Shown piece by piece: positions 36,400-49,440 of a DNA stretch of 64,000 nt. The notes beneath the pieces are model-generated. The model searched no databases. It was not told where the DNA came from and worked only from the letters and a program-made list of their open reading frames with translations. Numbering within the stretch: position 1 is the first letter of the stretch; every line of letters begins with the position of its first letter. The translations under genes and the position numbers were made by a program. Source of the DNA: Coccinella septempunctata (taxonomy: Eukaryota; Arthropoda; Insecta; Coleoptera; Coccinellidae); contig NC_058190.1 of NCBI RefSeq assembly GCF_907165205.1, positions 41,342,116 through 41,406,115 of the forward strand. The letters are read 5' to 3'.

Positions 36400-39300
36400 A
36401 GCATAGTGAATGTAATAGATATGAGTTACGAATCTCATGAAGTGAATCTTTTTTAATAAGTTAATATATGTAGTAGAAAAAACTTATTTGGCTATTATTT
36501 CCTCCTCCCATTTTTACATATTTCTTTATGAATATGTATAGCTGCAGTCAGTAAAAATTTTAACATGTTAATATTCTCATGGATCTTATTGTTCGAGATA
36601 ATGCTTGAGTCATGCAATAAAAAAGTTCAATTGTTGTGTTTTATGCCATTCGTTTCACTTAATTAGATTGAAACAATATATTAGGAAAATATCAATATTT
36701 GTTGAGCTAAAGTTGTTTTTAAATAATCCACGGATAATATATTAGAATACGTTTATTGAACTGAAGAAACTAAATTATATGATTTTCACTAGGATGAGGA
36801 TCACTAAATTCAGTTCCTCTGTTTGATTATGAATTTTCATAAAGCATCAGTTCAATACTGATAATTGATATATAATGGTACATCGCAGATGAAAATGAGT
36901 TTTCTGAAGCAATATCTACAAGTTTCTTAAGCCCGCTTCATTTTTCAAAATTTTACCTGAAACTAGGACTTCCCTTGGCAAAGGAAAAGAACTAATGTTT
37001 CATATATTTTGTGTACTTGGTTTGAATTGGAAATTCCTGTAAAAAGGTTATTTCCTGTATTTTCCATAAATTATGATAATGTATTATTAAGTAAACAAAG
37101 GCTTGATATTCACTTCAACCAAAATAAGTCAGATGATTGTTTCCTCAAAATAGTATAGATGTCGAGCATAAATTTATTTTTTTCGAAATAAGCTAATTCA
37201 ATCTACCCGTTCCTCGAGAAACGGCCAATCCAATTTCACTCTTATTTTTTCATGAAATAACAGTTGATTTAATGCCTCTTCGGTAATAAAGTCTCTAGTA
37301 TTGCTTGTGTTTTTTATTCTCTATCATCTCGAACTAAGGAGAATGAATCATTGAAGCTTAGCTTGAAATTCCCGAGAGATCGTAATGGAGCAATTTATTT
37401 TGAACGTAAATTGTTTTTTGGATTGCGCTATTTGCGGCAATTTCTCTTGGAGAACGATTTACGCTGATTGGCATCATATAAAATGTAGATTACTCTTTCG
37501 AAATGAAGCATCTGGGGGGTTTGGATGATTTAGTTGAAATGGTTCGGGGAGATATTCGAATAATTATTGTATGAAGTTGTAGATGCGCATTCAGCAATTG
37601 TATTGTACCTTTCTTGACACCCTTCCATTTTATACCATGATGGGCTCTATATATTGCCAGTATTGCCTATAATTACTAATATTGACTGCTGGATTAGTAT
37701 ATATTGTGCGATTTCCGTGAACCGAACGACTCATTAATATGGACTTGAAGGAATATGTGTAACATATAAACATATATGGAGGGTAGAGCGATCTTTCTGC
37801 CCTCCATACTTACACATACTTATTAGACAGAAACAAAAACTCTTTGATATTAGATAACCAATATCCCGGGTATCAAGTCATTTAAAATTTGGCGATTTTT
37901 AAGCTGTATCCACATTATTATGCCATTGATAAGTTGGTCGGAAGGCGAGTTAAAAAAATAAATTGAATGAATGTGGGATGTATATGTGCTGATGGTGGAT
38001 TCATGAAATTCAAAGTATACTGATACCTATATAGTAATATTGAAAAAATTTCATAATGAGATACACTCGCTCTTTCAAAAAAACTGGACATCTTTTCTAG
38101 TTGCACTCGACAGCTCTCTATATGTTTTTCATCTGATTTACCATCAGAACATCAGCAAAATAGAGCAATGTGCCTCCTGCATTTATAACTAACTCAAAAT
38201 TCATGTTGTATAGCGCGACAAAAAGTATTCAGTCAAGTTAGGTGTTGGTATAATGCTATAACAAACAGTTTCAAGTACAAGTTCCATTAGGAATTCTTCT
38301 CACAAATTCCACTGTGAGCAGTACAGCGTAATATTTTCGCTGATATTTGATTGCACGCTGAGAGAGAATTGTGTTGTTCGTTCGTGTTGGAAATTTATTT
38401 AAAACCTGAAAAAATTGAAACTGATTAAACCATAGTTTAATTAGCACAAAAATTTCGATTTACATTGTATCTTTGGAGAAAATTTTGGAATTTTCTCATA
38501 CTTTGTATCAAAATGTAGGATTATAGGAATTTTTCAGTGCTTTGAGTTCATTGAACACATTCCTCTAAGTTTCTTATTTATTTCCTCTGCGATTTCGTGC
38601 CAACCAGTGCTTTGAGTGCTATATTAACTTTATATCTCGAAATCTGGAAGAAAAAATTTTTTTCATCTTGAATGTTTTTTTTATGTATTCGAATTTTAAT
38701 TCTACAAAGTAGGGGGAATCTTTAAGTGATGAAAGTTGAATGCAGTTGAAAAAGAAACAGAAACTACCTATGAGAGCAAATGAAGTGTAATTTTTTTCCA
38801 AGAAGTACATTCAATACCTTATATTTATTTTGGTAGCATACTCTCACCCAAAAAATATCACAGATAAAGAATGAAACACAATATTTCAGAAATGTACCAG
38901 TAAACACCAGAAAGATAATAATGATGCATATAACACTTAAAATAGGAATCACAAATTTAGCGCATCCACCAAAACATTCACATTCTCCTTATATTTCTCA
39001 GTTTATCGTTCTAGTATGAAATATGATCATGTTTGGGAATATTCCTAAGATATGCGATATTATGTTGATTAGTTTTCATTGAGTAGTATAAACATTGTTG
39101 CTGTTTGGCAGAAAAATAACGTAACACGCATAATAATCAACAAAGCAATTGAAGAAATTTATTATTATTGCTCCTAGGACCAAAGTCTAGGTACCTAGAG
39201 GTCATCAAGATATGTTTGTCACCAGAAAAATATGTCGATTTTCTCAAAGATAATATAAATTTTATTATTGTTTCAAATGCTTATTGCCTATTGATTGAAA

Positions 39301-40150
39301 AACATTGCATACCTATAAAGTATAATTATAAGCACAATAATACCTACCTTTTTTCAGTTAATTAAGATTTCCATTATAATGTGATGTCATGTTTATCTTC
39401 CCCCATAAATGAACATTGTCCGGTTTTAAGAATATGCGAAAAAATTTCGTAGGAACATGGGGTATTAAAAATATTTAATACAATATTTACATTGCCTATT
39501 ATTATTTGATATTATTGAAAATAATGATTCAAAATTTGTTGAACCTAAATCTCATGAAACTTAATGAAGACGGTTGTTTCTGTTATAAAATGTATGGATT
39601 CATTAGTTCATCTAATTATAAATATTCAGATTCGTCACAACTTATTCGTAGGTATATTATACTATGTCCTTTCCTCCTTTTTGTTCTTTCAAATCGGGCT
39701 AGATACGTTCCTGTGCTATAAGTGTCGTGAGATTCGTAAGAAGATTAATCAATTATTAATGCTGTTCTGTTGCAGTATCTGGAGCGTTCTCGACACGAGT
39801 ATGGACGAATGCCAAACAGCTGCTCGGGATGTCGTAGATAGTGTCATAACTCTCCAGTCCACTAAATCGCACACTCGTTGACCGCGTGTTTCCAACACCT
39901 CCGCACATAGAACCGAAGTACGTCGTCATTTGCGCTCCCAACCAAAACAAAATATTGTCAAACAAGCTCTTCATTTCCATGTGGACTCTAGTGTAGTGTG
40001 GACGTAAGATGTTTGAAGACTTTTGCCAGAATACCGATCCGTGTAAAAAACATAACAAAATACTACGATTTTATCAAATGATAAGTGAGTTTTGGTAGTA
40101 TACCAAAGGACCTATTAACTGATATTTGACGAGTGGTAAAAAAAGTTTTT
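36400..40150. other. intergenic; no convincing gene
   Basis: AT-rich sequence with no recognisable element. A less AT-rich block at about 39770-40060 has overlapping open frames on both strands and abuts the presumed 5' end of the FERM-domain gene. It is more likely promoter or 5' UTR than a separate gene (see findings). Confidence 0.45.
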
Positions 40151-40158
40151 CCGGCACA

Positions 40159-40245
40159 ATGTGGTGTTTGATCAGTCAACCAAATTCTGTTGTTTTTGAA
40201 GTAAGAGTCGATCCAAAGGCTATCGGACAAGAATGTCTCGAAAAG
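40159..40245 (+). CDS. dnr1: first coding exon of a FERM-RING E3 ubiquitin ligase (MYLIP / Defense repressor 1 type)
   Basis: 29 codons starting MWCLISQPNSVVFEVRVDPK and ending AIGQECLEK, then a strong donor (aaag|gtaagc) in phase 0. The N terminus of MYLIP/IDOL and insect Dnr1 is a FERM F1 lobe with the same layout (M-x-C then a short strand, a V-x-V strand, K-A-x-G-x-x-C-L). Dnr1 in flies restrains caspases (Dronc, Dredd) and so the IMD immune pathway; MYLIP targets lipoprotein receptors and myosin light chain. Those roles come from the family, not from this exon. I could not find the next FERM exon (expected to carry a DYFGL motif) up to the window end, so intron 1 would exceed 23.7 kb. 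Only one exon supports the call. Confidence 0.72.
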
Positions 40246-41879
40246 GTAAGCGAATTCAAGAAATCATAGTTTGTGTTGACTGTTACTCACATTTTTGTTT
40301 CTGTCACTAAGGTCCACTTATTCATCATTTTGTAAACAAACCGGTGAAAACTTCTGAAAACGTTGATTATCGAGAAAAAACGTGGTTATCTGGCAAAGTT
40401 TTCGAAATCTTCTTGTTCCACCTTCTTGGTAACATTTTTCCCATCAGAAATTTTTGATGGGAAAGTCTTAAGAATGACCGTATTGTTATTGTTCCAAACA
40501 AAGAGAATCAATGGTAGGTATCATTTCAATTCTCTTTCATATGACGAACCTCCTGGCCATATGATATGAGAACAACAATAAGCCGCAAAAATATTATATT
40601 TTTCAATTTCCCTGCGGTGGCTAACCGATAAGCTCAATTGTAAACTTCCTCATCTCTCGATGTTCATTGCGATCTTAAATAATTTGTATCTCGCTAAAGT
40701 TCAACAAGTTCCCAGTACGAAGTCCAACTTTCAGGTAGGGTACAAAGTCCAACGTTCAGTAACTAGTGGTCAGGTAGTAGTAGGTTAAATGTATTGATAT
40801 CTAATTATAACTTAGGATGAATTAGATTGCGATAATACAAATGAAGATTCAGAGCATTATTTGCTTGAGCTCTGCCTTTCAATGACAGGACATTGATGGG
40901 CATTCCTTTATTTCCTTTGAAGCACGATCAAGATATATTTCCAGCGTTTCCCATGAAAATTAATTTTTTAACGCAGAAATCTTCTGCTTGGATTCATTGG
41001 GATTGATAGTCACACATAAAAGTTTATCTAAAATACGAAGCCTACTATAAAGATTAATTGTCCGCATAATATGGCTATGAATGATGTTATTAAATAGTCA
41101 TCTACAAATGATTCCGATTCAGATTAGTTACCATATTATCAACCTATCGTATAGTTCCCAGTATATTGGTATAATTCTAAACTCCGCTAATTACAGGCAA
41201 TATGAGGGATTATTAAATGGAGTCAAAAAGCTTTTCACATGTTGGCGGAGAATTCATTTGTAAAAGTTCCTTTAGCGCTGAAATCTATCTAAAATTCGGT
41301 GTTACGTTTCAATAAGTCTGCACAGTGTTTCATTATTTGCACCATGCCTTTCCACAGCTAACGCCATATGCTGATTTCCCGTCTAAAACGCAAAATATAC
41401 AGCTGGTAGCTGAATGATTATTTGTCGACAAATATTTGCATGGTATCTCGGCGTAATCCGATAATTTTGCTTTTTGTATGGCTACCAAATAGCAAACAGG
41501 TCTTTCGATGTTGCAAATCGAGAAAACATCTCCATATATTAGCTCCCGGCTACGAAGTTAATGCATAATTTATATTTGCAAAAAGAGGGTGACAGCTTTC
41601 ATTGTTTTCTTGATGTTGGAAAATGTTGTGCCCTCTGGTCGGGGTTATTGTTTGAACTTTTGATATCTACCAAAATCTACGTAGTCATTCTGAAATCAAT
41701 CAAGACCGATTTATTTAATTCTTTTGCGAAGAATATTGACTTGGATAATTTTCAGTTCGAAGAAAACGAGCTCTGTAATTACTTGTTGCTACTTCATTTG
41801 CTACGAGCAATTTTTCCTACTCCTTTCTAGATCTTTTACGCGTGAGAGTATGAATATAACTGTGAAATCTGATGTTTAA

Positions 41880-42071
41880 AGCCCGTTTGCAACAGCCGAG
41901 AATTCTCTAGAAAATTTACTCGAGATTTCATGCGCCGTGAATTATGTACCGTTACATACGCACTTTCGGTAGAATTCTCTGTTTAATTGCGTACTAAATA
42001 GTCACCGCCCTTTTCTTGCGAGAATTTTGTAGAGAATTCTCCAGAGAATTCTCGGCTGTTGCAAACGGGCT
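41880..42071. mobile_element. Harbinger-like MITE, copy 3
   Basis: 192 bp with tips agcccgtttgcaacagccga and ...gctgttgcaaacgggct, TAA at 41877-41879 and 42072-42074. The interior is in the opposite orientation to copy 2. Nearly identical ends suggest fairly recent movement. Confidence 0.88.
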
Positions 42072-43794
42072 TAAGACTGAATAATAAGATGAGGGTAAAA
42101 TTATGCGTTTCATTTATGAATATACGCCTCTTTTGCGAAATATAACATCAGTTATTACTTGCCAGGTGAAACTTTAATGGGAATGGTAGAATAATTGGAT
42201 GATTTGATTCAAACTTGTCATGAAATGGATGGATTGCTTTTTTTCTATTGAGAAAAAAGAATATTTGTAAGGAGTAAACTCGTTTACTCAATCAATCGCT
42301 TACAGCGAACTTTGTCATATACTAATATAGCAAACACATTTTTTTGACCGTTGTCATGATCAGAGTACAACTGAAACATTTCTGTTATAGGTACTCTGCT
42401 ATAGTTATACGTATAGTAGGTCCCCACTGTATCTTTGTAATCATTCCTTCCAAACGATATATTATACTTTTTTTTATATCTACTGGACGATTTTGTTTTG
42501 TCTGTCGATATCTAATCGCACAAATGATATTTATGTATATGATATATTGTAAGAATACATATGATATGAAACAAATTATTGAGTAGGTTTTTGAATATTA
42601 TTCTCGATACTATTATTCCTCACACCTACACCAAATTTAGATCAATATTTCCGTATTATTCTTCCTTTGGTTCATTCCTTTCGAAGTTTTTCATTGGAAC
42701 TCAACCTAATTTCATGCATTTTATGCACTATCAGGTCCAAGGGGTACATACCACCATCGAGACCACTTTTGGTTAAAAATTAACGGTTGTGTGTCTAAGG
42801 TGGTCTGAAGACATGGTAACCAAGTCTCACAGAACACAACTGGTTCTCCAAATAGCACAAATTGAGGACAAGTCTGTAAATGATCAAAATCCGCTCCTGA
42901 AACTGTCATAGAGCACTTTTTGAGATATCTGTGCTGTAGATTTCAAAAAAATATTCAAGAAATACAGGTTGAGTACTCTGGAGGTGGATCGAAAGAAGAT
43001 TTCTCAAGTGGTTTTTAGGGTTGAAAATCGAGAAACGAGAGATAATAAGGTTGCTAAGTTTACACTTTGTCGTTGAAAGGATCGGCCAAATTCTTGCACC
43101 TAAAATCCATAAAACAATCCGATTAAAAATGAAAGTAACTTAGGGATCCATTATAGCAGTTATATCAGCAAAGCTTTCTATTGAAATAATTCAGTTTTTC
43201 AATGCCCTTTCAGAACATGGATTATCCATTTAAAACTTCTGGATACTAAATAATATATATCTGATCCTTCTCGATGGAATTCAGGGACATTCCAAACTCA
43301 ACGCATACAATACGAATATCAAGAAAAACGAGGTTATTTCTGTTATTGCGTCTGGGTAGAAAATAGAACCGGCTGTAATGGTTTCGGCTGAAAAATACTA
43401 CCGCGCTCTTCGAATCTAAATAACCACAAAATATGGTCCCATAAAATCTTGTTATGCGTGTATAATTCATGACCTGGAATATAGACAACTAGCGCTGCCG
43501 TATCACATTTGTCGAAATCGAAAATGCTTTTCATTTCCTCAGGATTTCTACGCCATATAAAAGGGATTGAAATATATGTTTGTGTTTCAACCGTCGATAT
43601 GGGATATAGCAATTTCCGAACTCTGCTATTTTTTGTTTTTGACGACTAGAATGGAAGGTTTATCATAATACACAAAGATTATGTAGTGGAAATAGAAATA
43701 ATAGTCATAGCCATGATAATATTACCAGGTGGAACCCAATACGTCTTTTCATTTTTACTTTTTGATTGAAAAAAGCAATAAAATTGAGTATACA

Positions 43795-44262
43795 TATAAA
43801 TTTTTTTCGAAATCTATCCCCCTCCAAGATACAGACTTTGAAAGGCAATGACGAGTTGACAGTTTTATATGATGAAATGGATTGAATGAAAACTAAACAG
43901 AACTGCTTGTAAGCTTTCATTTATTATGAGAAAAGTATCGACTGTATCGAAATTTTCCAAGGACAATTTCTCCTGAATTGGGAATGGGAAACCATAAGAG
44001 AATTTTATTTTTCGAAAATCTATCCTACGAAAACAATTTTTGAAGGAAAAGGTTGTTATTTTCAACCACTAATAGTAAAGTTATGCGATAAAAAAAAATT
44101 GTGTGAGTAACATCCACTTAGTGCTTCATATTATGTATAGTTTTATGACTCAGCGTTTTTCAGAACCCGTAAAAAAAAATTGAAAATGTGAACTTGTCAT
44201 CGCCTTCCAAAGGCTGTATCTTGGAAGGGGATCTTGGATTTCGAAAAAAATTTATAGCAACT
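43795..44262. repeat. inverted repeat with about 70-bp arms
   Basis: The left arm at about 43795-43865 (tttttttcgaaatctatccc...ccaagatacag) pairs with the right arm at about 44185-44262 (ctgtatcttggaag...ggatttcgaaaaaaa). A cagacaccctgtaga tip follows at about 44323, so the parent element probably ends there. The left tip was not found. Confidence 0.55.
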
Positions 44263-44429
44263 ACCCCTGTTTATTTTCATCGAAGAATCATCTCATCCTT
44301 CGCATTTGTTCACAGACACCCTGTAGATACATATATATTATTAAAAAGCTAATTTTTTTATGATATGAGATCAAAAAGACCAGGCACTCGTTGTGTTTTT
44401 TCCACCCTTAGTACAAGAGATTAGAAAAA

Positions 44430-44560
44430 ATGTTTAGTTTTCAGACAGTCGAGCTCAGGACTCCTTTCAACGTTTTTCCCTATCTATTCTAGAAGCACCA
44501 GAAGCATACGAAATCAAGCAATTTGGGTTCTCTGTACATAGAAGGAAATTGAGTGTAGGG
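44430..44560. mobile_element. fragment related to the fold-back element at 56775-57262
   Basis: It shares tcgagctcag, ctcctttcaacgttttt, ccctatctattctagaa and aatcaagcaatttgggttc with 57178-57266. It is an isolated terminal fragment. Confidence 0.5.
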
Positions 44561-45309
44561 CACTTATCTTGGGGGGCGATTTTGGTTTTTCTGAATTGAG
44601 TTATAGTCTATAGTCTATTTTTCAGCGAGCTAATGACATCGTTGACAATCTGTCAAACTATCCAAAACTATCATCATAGATAACCTATCATCTCACTTTT
44701 CAAAGAACTATCCCGAATATCTAATGTCTATTGAAATCGAACAATTCAGAAATTTATTCCGAGTACGTTCTATTTCAACCGAAACATCATTAATGTTTTA
44801 TCCAAATTCTTGAGCATTCTCGCGTTTCCCGAACTAGATATTCCATATTTGATCGAATTTCGATGGTGGTTTGTGGTATCGACACGAAACAGTTTAGGAA
44901 TTCCGCTATTATTTCGCCTATCGATCTCCACCTCAGTAAGGGACATCACTCTTTTGAATCGAGTATAATATTCCGTCTTTGGTCGTGCCAAACATGCGGA
45001 TGCCATAAGGAAGTGTCTATAGGTGTGCAAGAAACGAGCGTGTCACGTATACTTCGGCTCCGCTGGTTTCATCCAAGATTCCGCGAAATAACTACCTCAA
45101 AGGGAGCTGTAAGATTAAAGATAACACCCTCTCATATTGGATCTTTGAATGAGGTGAATTTTCTCATTTGTGAAGGCGGCACGGTTGCAAACGGTGGATA
45201 ATTACGAACGTCTGAAATGTTCGTGCTTCACATTATGCTCTAATTGAAAAGACGTAAATACATGTATCAATGACTTACCTACATAATCGGAATACTAAAC
45301 TGTAATATA

Positions 45310-46561
45310 CGAGGATATATGGGAAAATTCTCAGCATACTATAGAACCAAACAAAATTTCAATGTCAAAATATTTTATTACTCAACATATTCTCCTCTTA
45401 ATTGGATACATTTATTACAGCGAACCTGCAACGTCTCTAGACCTTTCAAAAAATATGTTTCTTCTTGCTCTGCAAACTAGACCTCCAAAACTTCTATTAC
45501 CTCCTAGTTGGAAGAAAATTTACGACCTTTTAAACTTTTTTTCACTTGAGGTGGGGTGTTTCAGTAATTCAAATCCTTAATCACGAATTTGTTGCATGGC
45601 AACATGAGATTTTTGTGCAGGGGCGTTGTCCTGCAAAAACAAAACACCTTTGGAAAGCTTTCCGCGTCCTTTCCCTTTTATTTTTTTTTCCGTAGAATGA
45701 TCAGTATTGTCGAATAGTAATCTCCGGTTATTGTTCTACCCTTATCCAAAAAATCAATCACGATTACTCCATGACAATCCCAAAGAACTGAAGCAGGAAC
45801 TTTTCCAGCAGATTTTTGTACACGAAACTTCTTAGGTCTTGGAGAACCAGAGTGTCGCCATTACATCGATTGTTACTATGTTTCTGGATTGTAGAAATGA
45901 ACCCAAGTCTCATCCATAGTAACAATTCGGTTCAAGAAGTCTACATCGTTTTCAAATCGAGCACAGATCGAACGCGATGCTTCTACCCTTGCACGCTTTT
46001 GGTCAACATTCAAACATTTGGGGATCCATTTTGCAGCAATTTTTCTCATGTCCAAATTGACGTGAATTATTTGATGAACGCGTTGGTATGAAATATTCAG
46101 TGCTTCAGATATCCTTTTCAGCCCAATTCGACGGTCTGATAAAATCATGTCATGAACTGCATCGATATTTTCGGGGACTGACACAGAAACTGGCCTTCCC
46201 GATCGGTCATCATCTTCAATGGGAAATTTACCTCTTTTGAAGCTTGCAGTCCAATTTTTCACGGTCCATACGAAGGACATTGATCACCAAGGGTATTATG
46301 CATATCTTCGTAAATCTGCTTACCTCTTAACCCTTTTAAATTCAGGTACTTGATGATGGTTCGATAATCCAATTTTTCGATTTTCACAAATTTCGGTGGA
46401 CATCTTCTTTCTTTCAATTTATTGCGTAACTCTGGTTTACTTTGTTCACCTCAAACTTCACTCTGACACTGCTTATGAGTTATTGTTCGTTGCTATGGTA
46501 ACGCAATATTTTTTTTATGGATGGAACTGGTCTAGGCTAACTAGATATCACTACATCCTCG
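45310..46561 (-). mobile_element. mariner element, copy A (dead)
   Basis: 1252 bp with TIR tips cgaggatatatgg... and ...tacatcctcg, flanked by TA at 45308-45309 and 46562-46563. The minus strand encodes a mariner transposase: GKFPIEDDDRSGRPVSVSVP, then the second helix-turn-helix region (SDRRIGLKRISEALNISYQR), then VTMDETWVHFYNPET with the first catalytic Asp. It is inactive: a TAG stop follows PET at 45876-45878, frames shift near both ends, and the segment that should carry the third catalytic Asp (compare copy B) is deleted near 45550. Confidence 0.9.
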
Positions 46562-47618
46562 TACAAATCTCGAAATCTCAGTTCAAACACTTTTTTAGAT
46601 TTTCATAAAAAATCTTGTGTTTCTGGAAAAAATTGCAGAAGACAAGAAAGATTTTCCATTGAATGGGCTTTCTAAGGGTTTAACAATTTTAGATTAATTC
46701 AAATAAAATAAAAATAGGTAGCTTTAACAGATTTCGGATATCATAAAACTCCTGTGTACCAAATTCCATGTTTTTCTGAGGTTAAAAGAAAAGACTTTAT
46801 TTTTAGGGAGCTGTCCCTCCGAAAGAGGGGGCAAAGATCAAGAATAGGGGTCACTTTCTCGAGAAACTGCGACCAAATTATGTCGCACTATTTCTGGGAC
46901 AGTCTCTTTTATTGATTTATTTTCACGAATGCTTTGGGAGTGTTGGAGGCGTATTGGTAGATGAAATAGGAAATTGATTTTTTTTCATTACCTTCTTCGA
47001 TCATCCTTCTTTTCAGACCCGGCGAAACGCATTTCTAAAACTGATTGCCTCATTACCGTTTTAATCCGACCAATCTATAAGGGGAAAATGGCGGTGATAG
47101 ATGGGGATTTGTGGGGGATGTTCGTTGCTGCTGGCGGGGGGCTGCTAGCGCGAAACAAAGGGAGAATGTCAATAAGGATCTCTCAGTGTGGGAGAGTGTG
47201 ACTTAACCTGAATCAGCATGCGAATCAACGCTCTGATTACGCGAAATTCAGGACGAACTATTTGCTCTTTAAATTTCGACGAGGATTTAATGAAGTTGCG
47301 TGTGTGTACATATGGGATTTCGAAGGGAATATGCTACGGATTTTCTGTGTTCTTCGAAGTCGTGCCTTTATTTCGACGAGAAATTTCTTGAGCGTTCGGT
47401 TACGAGAATCCAAGGAGGAATAAGAACAGCCAGGATAATATTCTCCAACAAAGAAGAAAGGGAAAGAGCAGATTTTAATTTTCGACATTAGAAATTTCAT
47501 AAGTCATCAGAAGGAACCATAAAATTATGGAATTCGGCTATTTCATGTTATACTGCATCGAAAGAACGTGAATATAGCTCGGGAATGACTCAGACATGAA
47601 CGTAGGTACCTTTTTTCC

Positions 47619-47880
47619 GATTCGGCCCTGATAAAAAGATGTAGCGCTTTCAAGTTTTCATAATGGGCTGTGCCACCCCTGGAAAAACAAAATTACCTTC
47701 AGAAAAACTAGCTAAATCTTTGACACTACACATCTGTGCATCTTTTAAACAGAGTTGCATTCAGCGAAAGTACCCAATTGTAACAATATCACAGATACGA
47801 GTACCATACGAGAAAATATGAGCAATACTTTTATTTTACAAAACGATTCAAATATTCGTTAGATAGCGTCAACTTAGTTT
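47619..47880. mobile_element. family-B TIR element, partial copy 3
   Basis: It starts near ttccgattcggccctgataa and includes gtgccacccctggaaaaaca and ttaaacagagttgcattcag, matching the interior of copies 1 and 2. Both tips are missing; the right side stops at a MITE fragment. Confidence 0.6.
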
Positions 47881-48026
47881 CTCTGGAGAATTCTCTACCA
47901 AATTTTGGTAAGAAAACGGCAGAGAATATTTTGTATGCAACTGAACAGAGAATTCTACCGAAAGTGCGTATGTAACGGTAAAGAATTCACGGCGCATGAA
48001 ATCTCGAGTAAATTTTCTAGAGGTTT
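47880..48026. mobile_element. Harbinger-like MITE, copy 4 (both ends lost)
   Basis: It contains tctctggagaattctctacc, aaaacggcagagaatatttt and attcacggcgcatgaaatct, matching the core of the other three copies. The agcccgtttgc tips are absent on both sides. Confidence 0.75.
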
Positions 48027-48249
48027 TATTCTTAGGATAAGTAAAAATGCAGTCTCTTCACTTTTAGATAGTGTTACCTATTCATCGAATAAATCAGTCA
48101 TTGAAACTAAATATCTTTAAGAGTTTATTTGTCATAGATCGAATGTCGGTACGTCATTATTGGTTGAATTTTTTAGATTCTTGATGTATGGTTATTCTTT
48201 GTGTGATTTTCACGAAATATTTGTTTTCTAGTTGGAATATATGACGAAT

Positions 48250-48500
48250 TGTTATTCGTTAAATAATTTCATCTGCAAGCACTGAAATAAGGTATTCTTC
48301 AGAAATAGAACTATAAAGATAGCATAGAATTATGTGCCTTCAGATAGGAAGGATTCACATTAATCAGTGAAAAGGAGTATACCGTGTTTTCATAGATTTG
48401 TTATTCGTCAAATAATTTCATCTGCAAGCACTGAAATAAGGTATCCTTCAGACATAGAACTATAAAGTTAGCATAGAATTATGTGCCTCCAGATAGGAAA
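48250..48500. repeat. direct duplication of about 100 bp
   Basis: Units at about 48250-48349 and 48400-48500 both read tgttattcgt-t/c-aaataatttc, then atctgcaagcactgaaataa, and end in tagcatagaattatgtgcct. They start about 150 bp apart, with about 50 bp of other sequence between them. No coding capacity. Confidence 0.8.
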
Positions 48501-49440
48501 TTATTTGACAGATACTTATTCACATTGAATAAAATTTATTCGAAGGTCAAAGTACCGGGCCTAAATCGACTAAATTTATGCGTTCTTCAAACTCGATGAG
48601 TTTCCTTTGTATAGGCTAACTAGTATAGATACCTAACTATATTAATTATTAAGTTTTACTGATTATTATTATTCTAATGTTACTTAGTAGATATATCTGA
48701 TGTTGGAGCAAATAATCTCATTAAAATATGAGGCTCCAGAATGAAAACAAATTAATTAGCTCTTTATTAGTACATTTACCGATATCCATTTAATAGACCA
48801 ATTTTGAAATACATTACAGAACGTGAAAAAAGATTATTTTCATCAGTACTGACCTTCTAATGGTACCGATTACAGATCGCCGTTTCCAATGCGAATTTCT
48901 GAACTACTACCCACCTTGCCACCTAACTGTACCTCTCGACCAGCCGTAGGCCAGTCCGGCCCTCTTTCGTGCGGCCATAGTTTCATTTCCAGCAAACTTG
49001 ATTTTCTCGTTTCGCAATCGAACTATCTCAAGCGATGCAAGTTGTGATGTACTCAAATCAAAACAAGAAGTTCCATCGCAATTGAGTCTGAGTGGAAGGC
49101 GAGAGTGAGGTATCAAGAAAGCGGGGGAATGGTCAGAATTCGGGCTCAAGAGAACGGATGCAAAATCCGAATTGAATCTCGCGATTGTTCCAGTGCCGGA
49201 CTGGACGTGTCGGCTGGTTTTGCAATTCGGGAAACGGCCACCTATTGGCAGGAATTTGTGCAAGAACAGAGGAGCTCTTTAGATTTTCCACTCTTACAAC
49301 AAGGATAGGGACTATGGAAGGAATATTCAAGAGCTTAGAAATATGTTGAGAATTGGAATTTCTATAATTTGAAGATCTGGAGTTTGAGGAATTCGATATA
49401 TCCAATTTATCCAAACAGCAAATGTTGTTGTAATACTATA

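Noticed and set aside
43343..43612. 89-codon minus-strand frame
   Set aside because: No similarity or splice support and it overlaps another open frame; treated as chance.
44863..45201. 112-codon plus-strand frame
   Set aside because: No recognisable domain, and the minus strand is open too; probably chance in a less AT-rich patch next to a mariner.
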